Numbered from the stretch's first letter, positions 1-8,654 are shown. The stretch is DNA of 64,000 bases from Parabacteroides goldsteinii DSM 19448 = WAL 12034 (GCF_000969835.1 NZ_KQ033912.1:1935920-1999919); one strand, 5' to 3'. Notes: generated by a model not told the origin, from the sequence alone. Numbers and translations are program-made.

Positions 1-107
1 AAATTACGAAAAAAGAAAAGAACATCACCTAAAAAAAGTTTATAAATACGATCTCGTATATTCTTAGAGAATAAATCTCTATACATATTCACAAAAAACA
101 CAGACAT
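1..107 (-). CDS. partial CDS, N-terminus of a probable polysaccharide-locus protein
   Basis: An open frame on the minus strand starts at ATG 107 and runs off the left edge, giving 35 residues that begin MSVFFVNMYRDLF and continue with KNIRDRIYKLFLGD. A second ATG at 86 (MYRDLF) is an alternative start. The short basic, aromatic start followed by R(D/N)xIYxxFLGxxL resembles the first residues of glycosyltransferases and related enzymes in Bacteroidales capsule loci, but that is recollection of a pattern and not a domain hit. It lies downstream of the transferase ending at 221, on the same strand and in equally AT-rich DNA, so it is probably the next gene of the polysaccharide operon. The function cannot be settled from this fragment. 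Confidence 0.6.
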   Translation of the reverse strand, partial: MSVFFVNMYRDLFSKNIRDRIYKLFLGDVLFFFRN

Positions 108-220
108 GGCTTCTATTATTTATTTAAATCAAGAAACAAACATTGTAATATTTATTTTACCAACTACAATATTTAAAACAAATGTCAATACCAAAGTAAC
201 ACATATACAAGTAGATAGCA

Positions 221-1153
221 TTAAACAAATGACAAGATATATTTTGCTATTTTATCTGTCGTTAAAAATGTCCTTGTATATTCTAACAAAAAATATCTAT
301 AATAGTTAAATAAACGATCATTCATCAAACCGTTTTGTATAAGTCTATTTGTTTCTATAATTACACTTTTTGGAAATGTTGTCATCGTATAAATCGGACA
401 TCGTTCTATATTAATAAAATATGGAATACATCCATTAGCAAGAATTTCATAATGTCTCAGGCAATCCCAACCTCCTTTTCTCATAGTAATAGCATACTTC
501 GATTTTGCGTACCCTCTATAATAATCTTCTTCGTTGTTATATATATACGTATCTATCTTTCCAGGAATAATAAATGCTAAATCTCTTTCTGGAATTTCAA
601 TATTATTTATTAAATTATCGCTAGGTATAGCAAAGGATATTGGTAAGAAATGTTTACGATCACAATCTCTTAATTCTCTTTTAAAATACAAGCCCTTCTT
701 TGACAAATCTAAAGATCTATTATATTCGCTCCTATTTTTCATTAAGCGATTCAAATACAAATAGCATTTTTTTATTTCTAAACAGGAACTAAAATCAGAA
801 TCTTCACCATCTATAAAAACAATCTCATTTTTCCTATAAACTCTCTCAACAATTTCTAAATAAAAATCACACCTTCTTATAGAACCATAAATTATGAGAT
901 CATAAAATTTAGATTTTATTTTTTCAATTATACAATCTGATGATTCCACTTTTGGTTTCCTTTTTATTCTATTATATAAAGAAAAACCTTTACCATATAA
1001 ACTCAACACTCTTTGAGGATCATTGCCTTCATACATATACCACATATCAGAAGTTGTATAGATATCTAATTCTGGTATTTCGTTTAATCCATAAAAAACA
1101 ACATCACTTTGATAATCAGGACCATCCCCCAAAGAAATAAATAATATTTTCAT
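221..1153 (-). CDS. exostosin-like glycosyltransferase of the polysaccharide locus
   Basis: About 310 residues starting MKILFISLGDGPDYQSD. The ATG at 1153 is preferred over one six codons upstream because MKILFIS is the usual first beta-strand of a GT-B-like protein. The C-terminal part has YAITMRKGGWDCLRHYEIL followed by ANGCIPYF, which matches the conserved donor-site region of exostosin/GT47-like transferases (a Ser/Thr-rich strand, then R-x-Y/F-E-x-L-x-x-G-C-I-P). No signal peptide or membrane segment is visible, so it should act at the cytoplasmic face on a lipid-linked repeat unit. It follows the flippase by 43 bp on the same strand. The DNA is strongly AT-rich, unlike the genes beyond 3.8 kb, which suggests transfer. 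Acceptor and sugar are unknown. Confidence 0.65.
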   Translation of the reverse strand: MKILFISLGDGPDYQSDVVFYGLNEIPELDIYTTSDMWYMYEGNDPQRVLSLYGKGFSLYNRIKRKPKVESSDCIIEKIKSKFYDLIIYGSIRRCDFYLEIVERVYRKNEIVFIDGEDSDFSSCLEIKKCYLYLNRLMKNRSEYNRSLDLSKKGLYFKRELRDCDRKHFLPISFAIPSDNLINNIEIPERDLAFIIPGKIDTYIYNNEEDYYRGYAKSKYAITMRKGGWDCLRHYEILANGCIPYFINIERCPIYTMTTFPKSVIIETNRLIQNGLMNDRLFNYYRYFLLEYTRTFLTTDKIAKYILSFV

Positions 1154-1196
1154 AACTGAGTCACTTAACAAACTTACGACAACATAACCATAAACA

Positions 1197-2651
1197 TTAA
1201 ATTACTTTATGGTTAATCCTTCTTAAAACAAAAGAAAACAGCTCTTTAAAAATCACAGAATCAAAATACCAAAGTAAAAACACATAAACAGAAGCTGTTA
1301 TTAATATTTTTAGAATTAGCACTATATATATATTAAAAAATAAATTCGTAATAAAATAAGCAATCATTATTGACAAAATCGAAAATAACAAATAAGGAAA
1401 CATATCTTTTATCAAAACAAAAAGACTAATTTTCAGTATTTTATTACAATTATAATGCCAATATAACAAAGCGATATAGTAAGAAATGATATATCCAAAT
1501 ACCATCTGATATATGCCTAAAGGTAATAAGAATATTATCAAAACCAACTGCACTAACCCAATAGAAACAACCCCATATAGATAGACATTCGATTTATTGT
1601 GGCTCAGTAACAAATTAGTATACAACAACCATAAGAAAGCGACTGCTCCCCATAAACAAAAGACTTGAAGAAATGGAACACTTGGCAACCATTTCTCACC
1701 AAGTAAAATAGAAATAAAGTCTTTAGCAATAAATGCTAATCCTAGCATTGTAGGAAAAGAAATAAATGCTCCAAATCGGACTAATTTTCTAAAGACTTTT
1801 CGTTGCCTCTCAATTTCACCTGAGACTTGTACCAAAACAGGTTGAGCAATATTATTTATCACCCCACCAATTAACAAATCTCCCATATTTTTCCATTTCA
1901 AGCCTTGTGAATAATACCCCAGTTGCGTAGGATTATAGAATTTGCCAATAATAACCGAAAATATATTATTATTGATCTGAGTAAAGATATTAGTTAAAAT
2001 CAATTTGGAACTAAAATTAAACATTTTTCTCAACGGTAGAAAATCAATTTGAAATGTCGGATGCCAAGGTGCATAATATAGTTTCAAAAAAGATCCTATT
2101 CCCACATAGACTGTTGCTTGAATAGCCAAACCTGTATATGCATATCCATTAATTGCAAGTATAATACCAACTATACCTGAAACCAATGAAGAAGCAACAT
2201 CAATCTTTGCCCTTTCCTTTGTCATTAAAGTTTTAAAAAGATAAGCATTAGAAGCTATACCAAATCCTCCAACTAAAAAGCCAAGAAAAACGACACGAGA
2301 AAGATTAACTAATTCCGGTTTATCATAAAAATTTGCAATTAATGGAGCACAAAAAAAAAGAATAATATAAAAAGATATACCTGTCAACACACTAAACCAG
2401 AAAACAGCATTATAGTCTTCATGACGAATTTCTTTTTGGTTTGTCAATGCTGAAGTAAAACCACTCTCTTGAATAGTAGAAGCTATCGCTGTAAAAATAG
2501 CAAGCATTCCTACCATCCCATAATCATTAGCATCTAAAATACGTGCTAAAATAAGACCAAATAAAACATTTAAGAGTTGTTGAATTCCATTACTAATCCC
2601 TCCCCAAAAAAGGCCTTTAGCCGTTTTATCTTTCAAAGTTTCCTCAGCCAT
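1197..2651 (-). CDS. Wzx-type polysaccharide flippase (MOP superfamily)
   Basis: About 484 residues, the usual size of the polysaccharide transporter family. It begins MAEETLKDKTAKGLFWGGISNG, and the K-x-x-x-G-x-x-W-x-x-x-x-x-G start is typical of the WzxC/TuaB branch. I place the start at ATG 2651; a GTG two codons upstream is possible. Many hydrophobic segments alternate with short basic loops, consistent with about 12-14 membrane helices, and a GYYSQGLKWKNMGD stretch is characteristic of the family. The expected role is to flip undecaprenyl-pyrophosphate-linked repeat units to the periplasm. It is the first gene of the AT-rich segment, and a 540-bp non-coding stretch separates it from the ORF6N gene upstream. 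Confidence 0.9.
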   Translation of the reverse strand: MAEETLKDKTAKGLFWGGISNGIQQLLNVLFGLILARILDANDYGMVGMLAIFTAIASTIQESGFTSALTNQKEIRHEDYNAVFWFSVLTGISFYIILFFCAPLIANFYDKPELVNLSRVVFLGFLVGGFGIASNAYLFKTLMTKERAKIDVASSLVSGIVGIILAINGYAYTGLAIQATVYVGIGSFLKLYYAPWHPTFQIDFLPLRKMFNFSSKLILTNIFTQINNNIFSVIIGKFYNPTQLGYYSQGLKWKNMGDLLIGGVINNIAQPVLVQVSGEIERQRKVFRKLVRFGAFISFPTMLGLAFIAKDFISILLGEKWLPSVPFLQVFCLWGAVAFLWLLYTNLLLSHNKSNVYLYGVVSIGLVQLVLIIFLLPLGIYQMVFGYIISYYIALLYWHYNCNKILKISLFVLIKDMFPYLLFSILSIMIAYFITNLFFNIYIVLILKILITASVYVFLLWYFDSVIFKELFSFVLRRINHKVI

Positions 2652-3192
2652 AATCACTAACAGGAATAAGGTATTTCTAATTTTAGTTTTGACTTTTCTT
2701 TCAAAACAACTGTCATACTCTCATTTAAACACTTATACAGTTTCAATTTCATTACACACAGGCTATGACAGTATACATGATAGATACAAATTACCCTCTC
2801 ATACTATCATAAAAACAGCTATCTTTTTTCAAACAGTATATTGCTTATTTTCAAAGACATAACTATACAAATTCATTCAGACCCGGGTCTTAACCATCTC
2901 CACACCCGGGTGTCAGCATCGTTTAGACCGGGGTATAAAAACTGTCGAAATGAGGGTCCCGGGAAAATTTTCTCCCTGTTTTAGCTAAAAAAGATAACTA
3001 CTTTGACAAATTAAATGTCATACTTAACACAAAACAGACGGAGAGTAAAACGGTAATGACAGTTTATGATAGTTCTATGATAGATAAATTCATCAACCAT
3101 CATAGTTATACATCCTGTAAATCAATGAGTACAAACAAAATATGATAGTATGATAGTTATTTTTCAAAAAACTTCTTTATGACCAACCACTC
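2652..3192. other. 541-bp non-coding gap rich in short repeats
   Basis: No credible coding frame. Two families of short repeats fill it: copies of TATGATAG or its complement (near 2776, 2804, 3065, 3076, 3141 and 3149, the last two abutting), and four GC-rich CCCGGG-type boxes between 2880 and 2964, described separately. The rest is AT-rich. It separates the nucleotide-sugar genes plus ORF6N gene from the flippase, so it is both the leader of the flippase operon and a possible recombination boundary. Confidence 0.6.
2880..2964. repeat. cluster of CCCGGG palindromes
   Basis: The perfect 10-bp palindromes GACCCGGGTC (2880-2889) and CACCCGGGTG (2903-2912) are followed by GACCGGGGT (2926-2934) and TCCCGGGA (2957-2964). 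The first three boxes start exactly 23 bp apart, about two helical turns, and stand out from AT-rich surroundings. This looks like a set of binding sites for a dimeric protein, or the remains of a repeat element. No binding protein can be named. Confidence 0.5.
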
Positions 3193-3732
3193 TTATCTTC
3201 TTTTCACCGTATGCTTAAACTTTAAAACAGCCAGATTCAATTCTATTGTCGTTTCCGAATCTGTTACTTTTGGTTCATCATCTAATAAGTCAGCCATTAA
3301 CTCACTCGTGCGCTGCATAAGTGTTTTCTGCTGTGCTTCATCGGCGGTAGGTAACTGTAAAACAGTCTTGGACAATTCCCTAATTCTCGCAAAGGCTTCA
3401 ACTATTGCTATTGTTGTCTGTGTTGCTTTACTACTTTTCAGGATCGTAGCCAACATGTAAAGTCCTTTTTCTGTAAAAGCTTTTGGTAAAACCCTTGACT
3501 TCGTAAGATTTGTGGTCGAAAATTTCGACCGCAAATCTTTGAATTCGTTATTTGTCAATTCAATAACATAACCTTCAGGGAACTTATCAGGATTATTTTT
3601 TACTGCTTCATTTACACGTTTCGTTTCAACCCCATAAAGAATTGCGACATCACAATCAAGCAATACACTCTGTTGCCTTAGCGTTAGAATACAATCTTCT
3701 ACATCACTGAATCTAATCACATCTTCTTTCAT
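3193..3732 (-). CDS. ORF6N-domain protein
   Basis: A 179-residue protein. Residues about 10-95 match the ORF6N domain of phage and mobile-element proteins: LRQQSVLLDCDVAILYGVET, then N-x-x-K-F-P-x-x-Y-x-x-x-L-T, then LPKAFTEKGLYMLATIL. The family is thought to bind DNA and is often found in phage antirepressor-like proteins; in Bacteroidales free-standing copies are common near variable loci. The C-terminal part (about 110-179) is helical and charged. It lies between ugd (46 bp beyond its start) and the repeat-rich gap before the flippase, on the same strand. It could be a regulator of the locus or a remnant of an insertion; the sequence does not decide. Confidence 0.8.
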   Translation of the reverse strand: MKEDVIRFSDVEDCILTLRQQSVLLDCDVAILYGVETKRVNEAVKNNPDKFPEGYVIELTNNEFKDLRSKFSTTNLTKSRVLPKAFTEKGLYMLATILKSSKATQTTIAIVEAFARIRELSKTVLQLPTADEAQQKTLMQRTSELMADLLDDEPKVTDSETTIELNLAVLKFKHTVKRR

Positions 3733-3777
3733 AGTTAATTGTTTTTAGTTTATAATACATTATTCCATACTTGTATT

Positions 3778-5091
3778 CTACCTCCCTATGCAATGATAAA
3801 CAAACCCGTTCTCCTCCATCTCCTTGATATCATAAATATTACGGCCATCAAGAACCAGCGGAGTAGCCATCAGTTTCTTTATGGCAGACCAGGAAGGCAT
3901 ACGGAACTCTTTCCATTCCGTTACAAGCATCAGGGCATCGGCATCCACTACTGCATCATAAATATCTTTTGCATAATGAATCGCATCTCCGATACGACGT
4001 TTTGATTCTTCTACTGCTACAGGATCGTAAGCATATACCTCACAACCTGCCGCCAACAGTTTTTCTATCAAAACCAAAGAAGGAGCTTCACGCATATCGT
4101 CTGTTTCAGGCTTAAAAGCCAGTCCCCAGATAGCGATACGTTTACTTTTCAGGTCTCCATTAAAATGCTTTTCGAGTTTATGGAACAAAAGAGATTTCTG
4201 TTCGTCATTTACTTCCTCGACTGCCTGGAGGATACGCATCGGGTAATTATTTTGCTTGGCTGTATTAATCAAAGCTTTCACATCTTTAGGAAAACATGAA
4301 CCGCCATAACCAATACCGGCATATAGGAAACGGTTACCGATACGATTGTCGGAACCGATACCTTTACGTACCATATTTACATCCGCACCGATAATCTCAC
4401 ACAAGTTGGCTATATCGTTCATAAAACTGATACGGGTAGCCAACATGGCGTTCGCAGCATATTTGGTCATCTCGGCAGATGGCACATCCATAAAAATCAC
4501 ACGGAAATTATTTAAAAGGAAAGGACGGTACAGACGAGTCATCAGCTCTTCTGCACGCTCAGATTCTACACCCACAACAACACGGTCCGGACTCATAAAG
4601 TCGCTGATCGCTGCTCCTTCCTTCAGAAATTCAGGATTAGAAGCTACATCGAACTCGATCTCTACTCCACGTTTATCCAGTTCTTCCTGGATAGCCCGGC
4701 GTACTTTCTTTGCTGTGCCGACGGGAACCGTACTCTTTGTTACGACCAGAATATGTTTCTTCATATTCCGACCGACAGTACGGGCTACCTCAAGCACATA
4801 CTTCAAATCGGCACTACCATCCTCATCGGGAGGCGTACCTACGGCACTGAACAAAACTTCCACTTCGTCCAGACATTCAGTAAGATCGGTTGTAAAGTGT
4901 AATCTTCCGGCCTGCTGGTTACGATGGACCATATCTTCCAGGCCGGGTTCATAGATAGGGATTATCCCCTTTTTAAGGTTTTCAATTTTTTCGGTGTTAA
5001 CATCTACACAAAAAACTTCGGTCCCCATTTCTGCAAAACAGGTTCCGGTAACCAGGCCGACATAGCCTGTTCCTACTATCGCTATTTTCAT
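3778..5091 (-). CDS. ugd: UDP-glucose 6-dehydrogenase
   Basis: A 437-residue protein of the UDP-glucose/GDP-mannose dehydrogenase family, near the usual 430-450. It has the N-terminal NAD-binding motif VGTGYVGLVTG (residues 6-16), the central helix region, the catalytic cysteine in GGSCFPKD and the C-terminal IWGLAFKPETDDMREAPS. The reaction is UDP-glucose + 2 NAD+ to UDP-glucuronate, in the cytoplasm. The FKPETDDMREAPS signature fits the UDP-glucose branch (TuaD/HasB-like) better than the UDP-GlcNAc branch represented at 32.9 kb. The UDP-glucuronate decarboxylase gene ends 22 bp upstream on the same strand, so the pair would make UDP-xylose from UDP-glucose. Confidence 0.95.
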   Translation of the reverse strand: MKIAIVGTGYVGLVTGTCFAEMGTEVFCVDVNTEKIENLKKGIIPIYEPGLEDMVHRNQQAGRLHFTTDLTECLDEVEVLFSAVGTPPDEDGSADLKYVLEVARTVGRNMKKHILVVTKSTVPVGTAKKVRRAIQEELDKRGVEIEFDVASNPEFLKEGAAISDFMSPDRVVVGVESERAEELMTRLYRPFLLNNFRVIFMDVPSAEMTKYAANAMLATRISFMNDIANLCEIIGADVNMVRKGIGSDNRIGNRFLYAGIGYGGSCFPKDVKALINTAKQNNYPMRILQAVEEVNDEQKSLLFHKLEKHFNGDLKSKRIAIWGLAFKPETDDMREAPSLVLIEKLLAAGCEVYAYDPVAVEESKRRIGDAIHYAKDIYDAVVDADALMLVTEWKEFRMPSWSAIKKLMATPLVLDGRNIYDIKEMEENGFVYHCIGR

Positions 5092-5113
5092 AATTTATAA
5101 TCAAAATGCAAAA

Positions 5114-6043
5114 TTAAAGGCTCTTGAAATATTTAATTGTATCTATCAAACCTTCTTCCAAACGGATTTTAGGTTCCCAGCCATTCAGTTTTTCTTTTGC
5201 TAAAGTAATATCCGGTTTACGCTGTTTCGGATCATCAGAAGGAAGAGGGGTAAATATTATTTTTGATTTCGAATTAGTCATCTTCAATACTAACTCGGCC
5301 AACTCCAGCATGGTAAATTCTCTCGGATTTCCCAAATTGACAGGTCCGGTAAAGTTTTCGGAAGCCATCATACGAATCATACCTTCCACCAGGTCGTCGA
5401 CATACTGGAAGCTACGGGTTTGCTTTCCATCTCCGTAAATAGTAATATCTTCGCCTTTCAACGCCTGCATGATAAAGTTGGAAACAACCCGGCCGTCATC
5501 CGGACGCATACGGGGACCATAGGTATTGAAAATACGGATAATCTTGACATCTACCTTATTCTGACGATGATAATCCATGAATAAAGTTTCCGCACAACGT
5601 TTGCCCTCATCATAACAACTGCGCAAACCGATCGGATTCACGTTTCCCCAATAACTTTCTTCCTGGGGATGGACGATCGGATCACCATAAACTTCACTGG
5701 TAGAAGCCTGAAGAATACGTGCTTTGGTACGTTTAGCCAACCCAAGCATATTGATGGCACCGATAACAGATGTTTTAGTTGTACTCACCGGATCGAACTG
5801 GTAATGTATCGGAGATGCCGGACAAGCCAGATTATAAATCTCATCGACCTCCACATAATACGGGAATGTCACATCATGGCGAACCAGCTCAAAATAGGGA
5901 TTGTCCAGTAAATGAACAATGTTTTGTTTCAGACCTGTAAAATAATTATCCATACAAATCACATTGTTCCCGTCTTTCAGCAGGCGTTCGCAAAGATGAG
6001 AGCCGATAAAACCGGCTCCTCCGGTAACTAAAATCTGTTTCAT
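5114..6043 (-). CDS. UDP-glucuronate decarboxylase (UDP-xylose synthase type)
   Basis: A 309-residue extended short-chain dehydrogenase: [16 protein letters not shown] (NAD site), TSEVYGDP (catalytic Thr/Ser strand), the active-site YxxxK in [10 protein letters not shown], then [15 protein letters not shown]. These signatures are shared with bacterial and plant UDP-glucuronate decarboxylases, which convert UDP-glucuronate to UDP-xylose. A dTDP-glucose dehydratase is less likely given the short length and the ugd neighbour 22 bp downstream, which supplies the substrate. A TATCTTTG box at 6148-6155 on the minus strand, just after a hairpin, suggests this gene and ugd have their own promoter within the locus. 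Confidence 0.9.
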   Translation of the reverse strand: MKQILVTGGAGFIGSHLCERLLKDGNNVICMDNYFTGLKQNIVHLLDNPYFELVRHDVTFPYYVEVDEIYNLACPASPIHYQFDPVSTTKTSVIGAINMLGLAKRTKARILQASTSEVYGDPIVHPQEESYWGNVNPIGLRSCYDEGKRCAETLFMDYHRQNKVDVKIIRIFNTYGPRMRPDDGRVVSNFIMQALKGEDITIYGDGKQTRSFQYVDDLVEGMIRMMASENFTGPVNLGNPREFTMLELAELVLKMTNSKSKIIFTPLPSDDPKQRKPDITLAKEKLNGWEPKIRLEEGLIDTIKYFKSL

Positions 6044-6147
6044 GCTATCTGTTCAATTTGAGTTTCTCTATATATCTCAGTCCTTTTCATAAGAATGAGA
6101 GCACAACAATGTTGGTCAGTCCCATGCTGGAAATGACAAAACTTCCA

Positions 6148-6181
6148 CAAAGATAGGAATTTGAAGGGATTCTTTCCCTTC
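6148..6181 (-). promoter_or_regulatory. hairpin followed by an internal promoter -7 box
   Basis: Read on the minus strand, a 7-bp stem (GAAGGGA at one side, TCCCTTC at the other; 6163-6181) is followed at once by TATCTTTG (6155-6148), a perfect match to the Bacteroides -7 consensus TAnnTTTG. No clear -33 TTTG is present. The arrangement suggests partial termination after the oxidoreductase gene and re-initiation for the decarboxylase and ugd. Confidence 0.45.
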
Positions 6182-6239
6182 TAAAATCGTTATTTATATA
6201 AAAGGGAAATTACCGATCATTATTTCTTATTCAGAATCG

Positions 6240-7259
6240 TTACTTTTGAGCATAGATACGTTGTATTATATCTACGACTTTCATACCTTCCAAGACATTC
6301 GTTGTAATACATTCCGAACCGGAGCCGGAAAGGACACGGACCACATTGCGGATCACGAAATTATGATTCTGAGCCGATCCCTTGTAAGGACCGTAATCAT
6401 TACCCGGATTGGTTGGAGCTAGTTCAGGCATTTCATACTCCTTCACATGGCAATATTCCACTTCGTTCATATATTGTCCGCCGATCTTTACGCTGCCATT
6501 CTCTGCCACGATCAGCATGCTGCTTTCCATATTTTTGTCCCAGACAGCAGTCGAATAGCTCAGACTACCCATTCCTCCGTTCACGAAATTGAAGTTCACA
6601 AAGCCGGAATCTTCAAAAGAGGTCAGTTTATCATGATTGAAATCGGCAAAACGGGCCTGGATATTACAGATATCCCCGAACAACCAATACATAATATCGA
6701 TAAAATGGGAGAACTGGGTGAAGAGCGTTCCGCCGTCCAGCGCAGCATCCCCATGCCAGCCACCGGGTTTATAATAGCGTTCGTCACGGTTCCAATAGCA
6801 GTTCAACTGAACCATGTATATTTTACCCAATTTGCCAGAGTCGATCATATCCTTAATCCACACGGAAGGAGGGGAATAGCGGTTCTGCATGACGCAAAAT
6901 ACCTGTTTACGGTATTTCAAAGAAGCATATACCACCTTCTCCGCATCAGCCAGTGTCAACGCCATCGGTTTTTCTATCACCACATTACAACCGGCTTCGA
7001 TAGCTTGTACCGCCATAGACGCATGCAAACCGTTCGGAGTACAGATATTAATGACATCTATCTGAATGCCACTCTGCAATAATTCCTGCAAACCGGCAAA
7101 AAAAGGGACTTCATACCCCTCTATTCCCAATTCTTCGCGAGGACGGATATCGCATAAAGCGACTAATTCGGCATCCTGATCACGGGTTACCATCTCGGCA
7201 TGGCGCTTTCCGATATGACCACAACCGACTACGGCGAATTTTATCTTATTTTCTTTCAT
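6240..7259 (-). CDS. Gfo/Idh/MocA oxidoreductase, WbpB/WlbA-like
   Basis: A 339-residue protein with an N-terminal Rossmann fold (FAVVGCGHIGKRHAEMV), the family motif EKPMAL near residue 97, and a C-terminal domain containing GGWHGDAALDGGTLFTQFSHFID. This histidine-containing stretch is close to the WbpB/WlbA group, which oxidises the 3-hydroxyl of UDP-N-acetylglucosaminuronate. The product is the 3-keto sugar used by the aminotransferase encoded just upstream, whose stop overlaps this start by 4 bp (ATGA). Such overlap implies coupled translation and fits sequential enzymes. It acts in the cytoplasm. Substrate assignment rests on the family and neighbour and is not certain. Confidence 0.85.
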   Translation of the reverse strand: MKENKIKFAVVGCGHIGKRHAEMVTRDQDAELVALCDIRPREELGIEGYEVPFFAGLQELLQSGIQIDVINICTPNGLHASMAVQAIEAGCNVVIEKPMALTLADAEKVVYASLKYRKQVFCVMQNRYSPPSVWIKDMIDSGKLGKIYMVQLNCYWNRDERYYKPGGWHGDAALDGGTLFTQFSHFIDIMYWLFGDICNIQARFADFNHDKLTSFEDSGFVNFNFVNGGMGSLSYSTAVWDKNMESSMLIVAENGSVKIGGQYMNEVEYCHVKEYEMPELAPTNPGNDYGPYKGSAQNHNFVIRNVVRVLSGSGSECITTNVLEGMKVVDIIQRIYAQK

Positions 7260-8425
7260 ATTTTTCTATTCTCTAACTCCTTTACCAATACATCTATTAT
7301 ATATTCCTGTTCTTCCACTGTCATCTCCGTATGGATCGGCAAAGATAGAACACAGTTGCTTAAACGGGCTGCTGTTTCCATACTTCCGGGGGTACGTGCC
7401 ATCCATTTATAGGCATCTTGTGCTTGTAAAGGAACGGGATAGTATACCATGGTAGGAATACCTTTCTCTTTAAGGGCCGCTTGTAATGCCTCCCGATGCT
7501 TTGCCGTATCCGAATACTCCGGAACCGGTTTCAACTGAACCGTATATTGATGATAGACATGTGTAGAGAAATCACTCTTCTTCGGAAGAATCAACTGCTC
7601 GCATGAAGCCAAACCTTCGTCATATCTTCGGGCAACGACCTGCCGGGCTTTTGTAAACTCGTCGATATACTTCAGCTTCACATCCAAAACAGCGGCATGC
7701 AGGGTATCCAGACGAGAGTTACATCCTATCAACTTATGATGATATTTAACTTCCTGACCATGATTTGCGATCATACGGATACGCTTTGCCAGACTCTCAT
7801 CAGAAGTCATTAAAGCGCCTCCGTCACCAAAACAGGCCAGCGGCTTGGATGGGAAAAACGAAGTCGTACCGATAACGCCCATTGTCCCTGTTTTCTTCAC
7901 CTGCCCATCCGGGAAAGTATACTCCGCACCAACAGACTGCGCATTATCTTCTATCACATGGAGATGATACATGCCGGCTATTCTCAGGATCGGAGCCATA
8001 TCGCAGGACTGTCCGAACAGGTGAACTACAATGATTGCCTTGGTATTACGGGAAATAGATTCTTCTATTTTACGGGGATCGATATTATAGGTTCGCGGAT
8101 CTACATCCACCAGCACAGGAGTCAATCCCAGCAAAGCGATCACCTCGGCAGCCGCCACATAGGTAAATGCCGGAACAATCACCTCATCCCCCGGCTGCAA
8201 CTGCAACGCCATCAAAGCGATCTGAAGAGCATCCGTTCCGTTTCCGCAAGGAACCACATAGGGAATATCCAAATAATCAGCCAAATGATCACCAAAAGCT
8301 TTCACCTGAGGACCGTTGATAAAGGCACTGCTTTCAATAACAGTTTGCATGGCTGCATCTATCTCCTCTTTCAGGCGATGATACTGACCTTGCAAGTCAA
8401 CCATTTGTATATGTCTTTCAAGCAT
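7256..8425 (-). CDS. DegT/DnrJ/EryC1/StrS sugar aminotransferase, WbpE/WlbC-like
   Basis: A 389-residue PLP-dependent aminotransferase. It shows MVDLQGQYHRLKEEID at the N-terminus, the VPCGNGTDAL cofactor region, VIEDNAQSVGA (Asp binding the PLP ring), and the catalytic lysine in TTSFFPSKPLACFGDGGA. The C-terminal VYHQYTVQL and PTMVYYPVPLQAQ regions match the WbpE/WlbC group, which makes UDP-2-acetamido-3-amino-glucuronate with glutamate as amino donor. ATG 8425 is taken as the start; ATG 8404 (MVDLQGQ) is also plausible. It is the first gene of the minus-strand polysaccharide locus, 217 bp from metG. No partner acetyltransferase (WbpD) is visible in the window. Confidence 0.88.
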   Translation of the reverse strand: MLERHIQMVDLQGQYHRLKEEIDAAMQTVIESSAFINGPQVKAFGDHLADYLDIPYVVPCGNGTDALQIALMALQLQPGDEVIVPAFTYVAAAEVIALLGLTPVLVDVDPRTYNIDPRKIEESISRNTKAIIVVHLFGQSCDMAPILRIAGMYHLHVIEDNAQSVGAEYTFPDGQVKKTGTMGVIGTTSFFPSKPLACFGDGGALMTSDESLAKRIRMIANHGQEVKYHHKLIGCNSRLDTLHAAVLDVKLKYIDEFTKARQVVARRYDEGLASCEQLILPKKSDFSTHVYHQYTVQLKPVPEYSDTAKHREALQAALKEKGIPTMVYYPVPLQAQDAYKWMARTPGSMETAARLSNCVLSLPIHTEMTVEEQEYIIDVLVKELENRKI

Positions 8426-8534
8426 CTTTCCTATTGTATACCACTGTTTATCTTATGAAGATTAAAACGTTTCAAATAATCTTTTATTGCATAAAAGACC
8501 TTTAACATTCTTTTCTATGATAAGTGAGAGCTTA

Positions 8535-8654
8535 GGGACTCTTACCTATGAGAGAGCCGGGACTCTTACAGATAAGAATACCGGCTCTATTATCATTCAT
8601 ACTCCCGGCACTCTTACGTTCCATAGCACCGGAGATCTTATATTATTTTACTTC
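8535..8654. repeat. degenerate 24-bp tandem repeat after metG
   Basis: Five units of exactly 24 bp begin at 8535, 8559, 8583, 8607 and 8631, all starting GG(G/C/A), with a core GGGACTCTTAC well kept in units 1 and 2 and one base off in unit 4. The last unit runs into the metG stop. Read on the plus strand the units translate as GTLTYERA, GTLTDKNT, GSIIIHTP, GTLTFHST and GDLILFY, so the phase is strictly conserved. No gene uses this frame convincingly. It may be a non-coding minisatellite or a relic of a repeat protein. Confidence 0.65.

Noticed and set aside
106..309. plus-strand open frame of 67 codons at the left edge
   Set aside because: Lies antisense to the partial gene at 1-107 and the end of the transferase gene; composition is low-complexity with no domain or promoter.
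2652..3192. possible CRISPR array or attachment site in the repeat-rich gap
   Set aside because: Repeats are 8-10 bp with irregular spacing and no uniform spacers; no integrase or cas gene is present.
4346..4954. plus-strand open frame of 202 codons
   Set aside because: Antisense to ugd, Ser/Thr/Arg-rich shadow translation.
6447..7082. plus-strand open frame of 211 codons
   Set aside because: Antisense to the WbpB-like oxidoreductase, with no recognisable features.
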